Of a stretch of 25,537 nucleotides of DNA, positions 23,663-25,537 are shown in pieces. The DNA comes from a virus, in IMG/VR virus record IMGVR_UViG_3300030451_005631, positions 1 through 25,537 of that record. One strand, 5' to 3'. How positions within the stretch are numbered: the first letter of the stretch is position 1; every line of letters starts with the position of its first letter. A model generated the notes under the pieces. The model saw nothing but the letters and a program-made list of their open reading frames with translations, searched no databases and was not told the origin of the DNA. The position numbers and the translations under genes were made by a program.

Positions 23663-24346
23663 ATGGCACATGTTTCTAATACTTCAACGCAAACGAAATC
23701 TGCAACTAAATCTGCACGTTCAGTTAAAAAACAGACTCGTTCACAAACTAAATCTGAATATCCCGAAGCGGGTTCAGACGATCCTCGACATATACGTCTA
23801 AGAATAGGGGGCGGTCCACCAACTCGTGGTATTACTGATACTAGTAATAGCGGCTTTTCTATACAGTGGTCAAAAGACGGTCATGCTAGTGACTATTCAA
23901 GAATAAGCATATCTAGCAATAATCAGCCTACTGTTACTACCCATCAGCAAATTAGAATACTGCACTCCACTCAAGATCATACTGCTCAAGGTGTGCCGTC
24001 TGGAAACGCTGGAAAATACAAACTTTCTTTTGTAGTAACTCAACAATTTACCTTAACTGGCGAAGAAGATTTAAACACTAAAGAGTATAATAGTATTTCA
24101 TCAGTTCTTCCAACAAGGAGAGGAATATGGTTAACAACTAGAGATGATGACGCTATTGATGAAAGTCCAGATTACTTAAATAAGGAGTATTATTTTATAA
24201 CCACAGGTCTTAACGAGTTTGAAATAGATTGCTTTGATGATGGAGACGCTTCAAACCCTGCTATTACAATTATGGTTAATGAAGATGCGGTAATGACAGC
24301 TCTTATTAGCGACATTGAACTTTACTACTTAGGAGCTCCGAGTTGA
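23663..24346 (+). CDS. Candidate tail fibre or adhesin protein
   Basis: The 227-residue protein follows the ejection genes, where T7 has its tail fibre gene. The first 38 residues are Ser/Thr/Lys-rich and disordered (KSATKSARSVKKQTRSQTKS). The rest is beta-rich: IRLRIGGGPPT, GFSIQWSKDG, YKLSFVVTQQFTL, EFEIDCFDDGD, AITIMVNEDAVMTALIS and a last strand DIELYYLGAPS. This suggests a single jelly-roll-like domain on a flexible linker. I find no known family; a virion-surface or receptor-binding role is inferred from position and fold. A 25-base AT-rich gap precedes it, and the start is in the AAATT-ATG context. Its stop overlaps the start of the tiny gene that follows. Confidence 0.7.
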   Translation: MAHVSNTSTQTKSATKSARSVKKQTRSQTKSEYPEAGSDDPRHIRLRIGGGPPTRGITDTSNSGFSIQWSKDGHASDYSRISISSNNQPTVTTHQQIRILHSTQDHTAQGVPSGNAGKYKLSFVVTQQFTLTGEEDLNTKEYNSISSVLPTRRGIWLTTRDDDAIDESPDYLNKEYYFITTGLNEFEIDCFDDGDASNPAITIMVNEDAVMTALISDIELYYLGAPS

Positions 24347-24504
24347 TCGTGGATACTTTAATTAGAGGCGCAGTAGCACCAGCAGGGTTTTTTGCCTGTG
24401 TTGAATTACAAAGTATTAATGGTTTTGTAAGTTTTGTTGTAGGTGTAGCTACTATAATTTTTTTAGGATTATCTATATATAAGCTAATAAAAGAACTTAA
24501 ATGA
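24343..24504 (+). CDS. Tiny membrane protein, holin-like
   Basis: This 53-residue gene starts with TTG at 24343, seven bases after AGGAG (24331-24335), and its start overlaps the preceding stop (TTGA). A GTG two codons later (24349) is the alternative. The product reads LIVDTLIRGAVAPAGFFACV, then INGFVSFVVGVATIIFLGLS and the basic end IYKLIKELK. There are one or two transmembrane segments with a short charged tail. Size, hydrophobicity and place next to other membrane genes fit a holin or pinholin, but there is no family proof. Its stop overlaps the next ATG by 4 bases. Confidence 0.7.
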   Translation: MIVDTLIRGAVAPAGFFACVELQSINGFVSFVVGVATIIFLGLSIYKLIKELK

Positions 24505-24896
24505 CCACTGAACTTATAGCTATGCTTGGGGGTGGAGCCTCTGGTTTTGTATTTAAGTTGATTGGACAGCTTGTTGCTAATCAGCAAAGCACTGTAGATG
24601 CTATGCTTAAGAAACAAGCAGCAGCTGATGAAAGCCACCAGAAAGCCGCTGGAAGGGGCGGAGAGTGGGTTAGAAGGGTCATAGTATGCACTGTGCTGTT
24701 TGCGGTCGTTATAGCCCCATTTATATTGGCTCACAGCCCCGAGGGAGTGACAGTAGGACAGGAAACAAAGGGTTTCTTTGGTTTATTTGGAGGCGTTAAG
24801 TATCAAACTCTTAACGGTTACCTAATCCTACCAGAAGTTCGTCAAACAGTTTTAGCAATCGTTGGGTTCTATTTTGGATCCTCTACCATTAAATGA
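24501..24896 (+). CDS. Putative holin-type membrane protein
   Basis: The 131-residue protein starts MTTELIAMLGGGASGFVFKL. Hydrophobic segments are at about 4-25, 60-78 (VIVCTVLFAVVIAPFILAH) and 109-131. A charged helical linker (DAMLKKQAAADESHQKAAGR) separates the first two, and a conserved-looking 'VGFYFGSSTIK' ends the protein, a pattern shared with many phage three-helix holins and related membrane proteins. It would sit in the inner membrane and could time lysis. It overlaps its neighbours by 4 bases on both sides, so translation is coupled across the small membrane genes. No endolysin gene is visible within the window; it may lie to the right. Confidence 0.72.
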   Translation: MTTELIAMLGGGASGFVFKLIGQLVANQQSTVDAMLKKQAAADESHQKAAGRGGEWVRRVIVCTVLFAVVIAPFILAHSPEGVTVGQETKGFFGLFGGVKYQTLNGYLILPEVRQTVLAIVGFYFGSSTIK

Positions 24897-25048
24897 ATGA
24901 AACCTTACAACTTATATCTGCGCTCACCCCAGTTTTAATTGCTATCATTACATTAATTATTGTATTAGCTAGAATGCACTATAACTTAGAGTCACTAGCA
25001 GAAAAAGTAAAAGTATTATTCGACTTCCACAACAAACGTAAAAAATAG
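24893..25048 (+). CDS. Tiny single-span membrane protein
   Basis: The 51-residue product starts MNETLQLISALTPVLIAIIT at an ATGA overlap with the preceding gene. One transmembrane helix (about residues 11-27) is followed by an amphipathic, basic helix (NLESLAEKVKVLFDFHNKRKK). This layout would suit an i-spanin fragment, a holin partner or an antiholin. There are no cysteines or lipobox. No family is recognised. It forms the third of three consecutive overlapping membrane-protein genes. Confidence 0.7.
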   Translation: MNETLQLISALTPVLIAIITLIIVLARMHYNLESLAEKVKVLFDFHNKRKK

Positions 25049-25060
25049 AAAGTAAATATT

Positions 25061-25423
25061 ATGGCATTACCCGCATTTATAGCAGGAGGCGTAGCACTTG
25101 GTCGAGGAGCTGGAATGGCTTACAAGGCTGGAAAAGCTGGTGTTTCTGCAATTAAAAAATCAAAGAAAGTTAAAGCAGCACTAGCGAAGGCTAAAGAAGC
25201 TGCCAAAGTAGCTAAAGACAAAGGAACACCTGCAGCTAAAGAGGCAGCTAAGAAAGCAGCCGAAGCAGCTAAGAAAGCAGCCGAAGCAGCTAAAAAGAAA
25301 GCTCCTGCAGCTAAAGAGGCAGCTAAGAAAGCAGGTAAAACTGTTAAAGTTGCAGCTCGAGACTTTGCTCGAGGAGCAAAAAATGAATTTAAACGTCAAC
25401 AAAAAATTCGTCGTAATCAGTAA
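25061..25423 (+). CDS. Lys/Ala-rich, histone H1-tail-like protein
   Basis: This 120-residue protein begins with a Gly/Ala-rich hydrophobic segment (MALPAFIAGGVALGRGAG) and continues as nearly pure Lys/Ala/Glu helix from residue 28 to about 95, with repeats of the form AAKEAAKKAAEAAKK. It ends with RDFARGAKNEFKRQQKIRRN. The composition resembles the C-terminal tail of histone H1 or bacterial Hc1/AlgP-like proteins, which bind DNA non-specifically. The glycine-zipper-like N-terminus may instead target membranes. The start has a weak AGAAAG and an AAATATT-ATG context. The stop overlaps the next gene. Family is not established; DNA compaction or a membrane-acting amphipathic role are both possible. 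Confidence 0.78.
   Translation: MALPAFIAGGVALGRGAGMAYKAGKAGVSAIKKSKKVKAALAKAKEAAKVAKDKGTPAAKEAAKKAAEAAKKAAEAAKKKAPAAKEAAKKAGKTVKVAARDFARGAKNEFKRQQKIRRNQ
25229..25334 (+). repeat. In-frame repeats within the Lys/Ala-rich gene
   Basis: A 31-base block is repeated exactly at 25229-25259 and 25304-25334, 75 bases (25 codons) apart. Between them a 21-base unit, gaagcagctaagaaagcagc plus c, occurs twice in a row with a third, altered copy. The repeats keep frame, so the protein can grow or shrink by recombination. Length variation among related phages would be expected. Confidence 0.85.
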
Positions 25424-25537
25424 TGCCTAAGGACGCTTGTTACTACAAAGTTAAAGCACGTTATCGTGTGTTTCCATCTGCGTATGCAAGTGGAGCGATT
25501 GCTAAGTGTCGTAAAAAAGGAGCCGCCAACTATGGAA
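25423..25537 (+). CDS. Small Cys-containing phage protein, N-terminal part only (runs off right edge)
   Basis: An ATG overlapping the preceding stop (TAATG) opens a frame of 38 residues up to the window edge: MPKDACYYKVKARYRVFPSA, then YASGAIAKCRKKGAANYG. The pattern 'ACY-KVK-RY-vfPSAYASGA-aKCRK-GA-N-G' is one I know from a small domain found in many phages and in giant viruses (I believe the DUF5872 type), with two conserved cysteines and a basic, compact fold. Function is unknown. It appears to be the next member of the rightward operon. Confidence 0.7.
   Translation, partial: MPKDACYYKVKARYRVFPSAYASGAIAKCRKKGAANYG

Noticed and set aside
25181-25402. Antisense Cys/Ser/Phe-rich frame under the Lys/Ala-rich gene
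   Set aside because: It is the expected shadow of a repetitive Lys/Ala coding sequence.

Overview
The window looks like a large part of the genome of a short-tailed, T7-type bacterial virus (podovirus), probably marine. The + strand carries a complete virion morphogenesis block: small and large terminase, portal, Bbp19-like protein, scaffold, major capsid protein, tail tube A and B proteins, three ejection-core proteins comparable to T7 gp14, gp15 and gp16, a candidate adhesin, then a run of tiny membrane proteins. Several lengths are close to the T7 counterparts (portal 536, scaffold 304, capsid 349, adaptor 206, gp14-like 195 residues). The terminase genes come before the portal, unlike T7 itself, so this is a relative outside the classical T7 gene order. 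I cannot name the host. Most start codons have no Shine-Dalgarno sequence and many sit in an AT-rich 'ATT-ATG' context, which points to a host with little dependence on Shine-Dalgarno pairing.

Layout. Positions 1-2962: seven small genes on the - strand, mostly of unknown function (a partial gene at the left edge, a possible beta-grasp protein, a membrane protein, a 287-residue protein with a possible helix-turn-helix, and three small proteins). They are separated by strong hairpins that lack a U-tract. Positions 2651-3490: an imperfect inverted duplication of about 400 bases per arm. The left arm is an intact, GC-rich gene and the right arm is its decayed mirror copy. Positions 3491-3820: no convincing gene. 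Positions 3821-4073: five copies of a TTGCTCACAC...TCACA repeat in both orientations, arranged around a TATAAT box, directly in front of the structural operon. Positions 4106-25537: the + strand structural and lysis-region genes, most of them touching or overlapping.

The major capsid gene is isolated between two strong intrinsic terminators (9593-9629 and 10803-10838), with a 115-base structured leader in front, so capsid protein is probably made from its own transcript. The tail tube B protein is far larger than T7 gp12 because of inserted beta-rich domains. The gp16-like ejection protein carries an HExxH metallopeptidase motif and no lysozyme motif that I could recognise. After the adhesin candidate come three very short or short membrane proteins, a Lys/Ala-rich protein resembling a histone H1 tail, and the start of a Cys-containing small protein that runs off the right edge.

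The most unusual features are the inverted duplication with its pseudogene, the repeat-flanked divergent control region, the metallopeptidase motif in the ejection protein, and the histone-tail-like protein. No tRNA, CRISPR array, integrase or insertion sequence was recognised.
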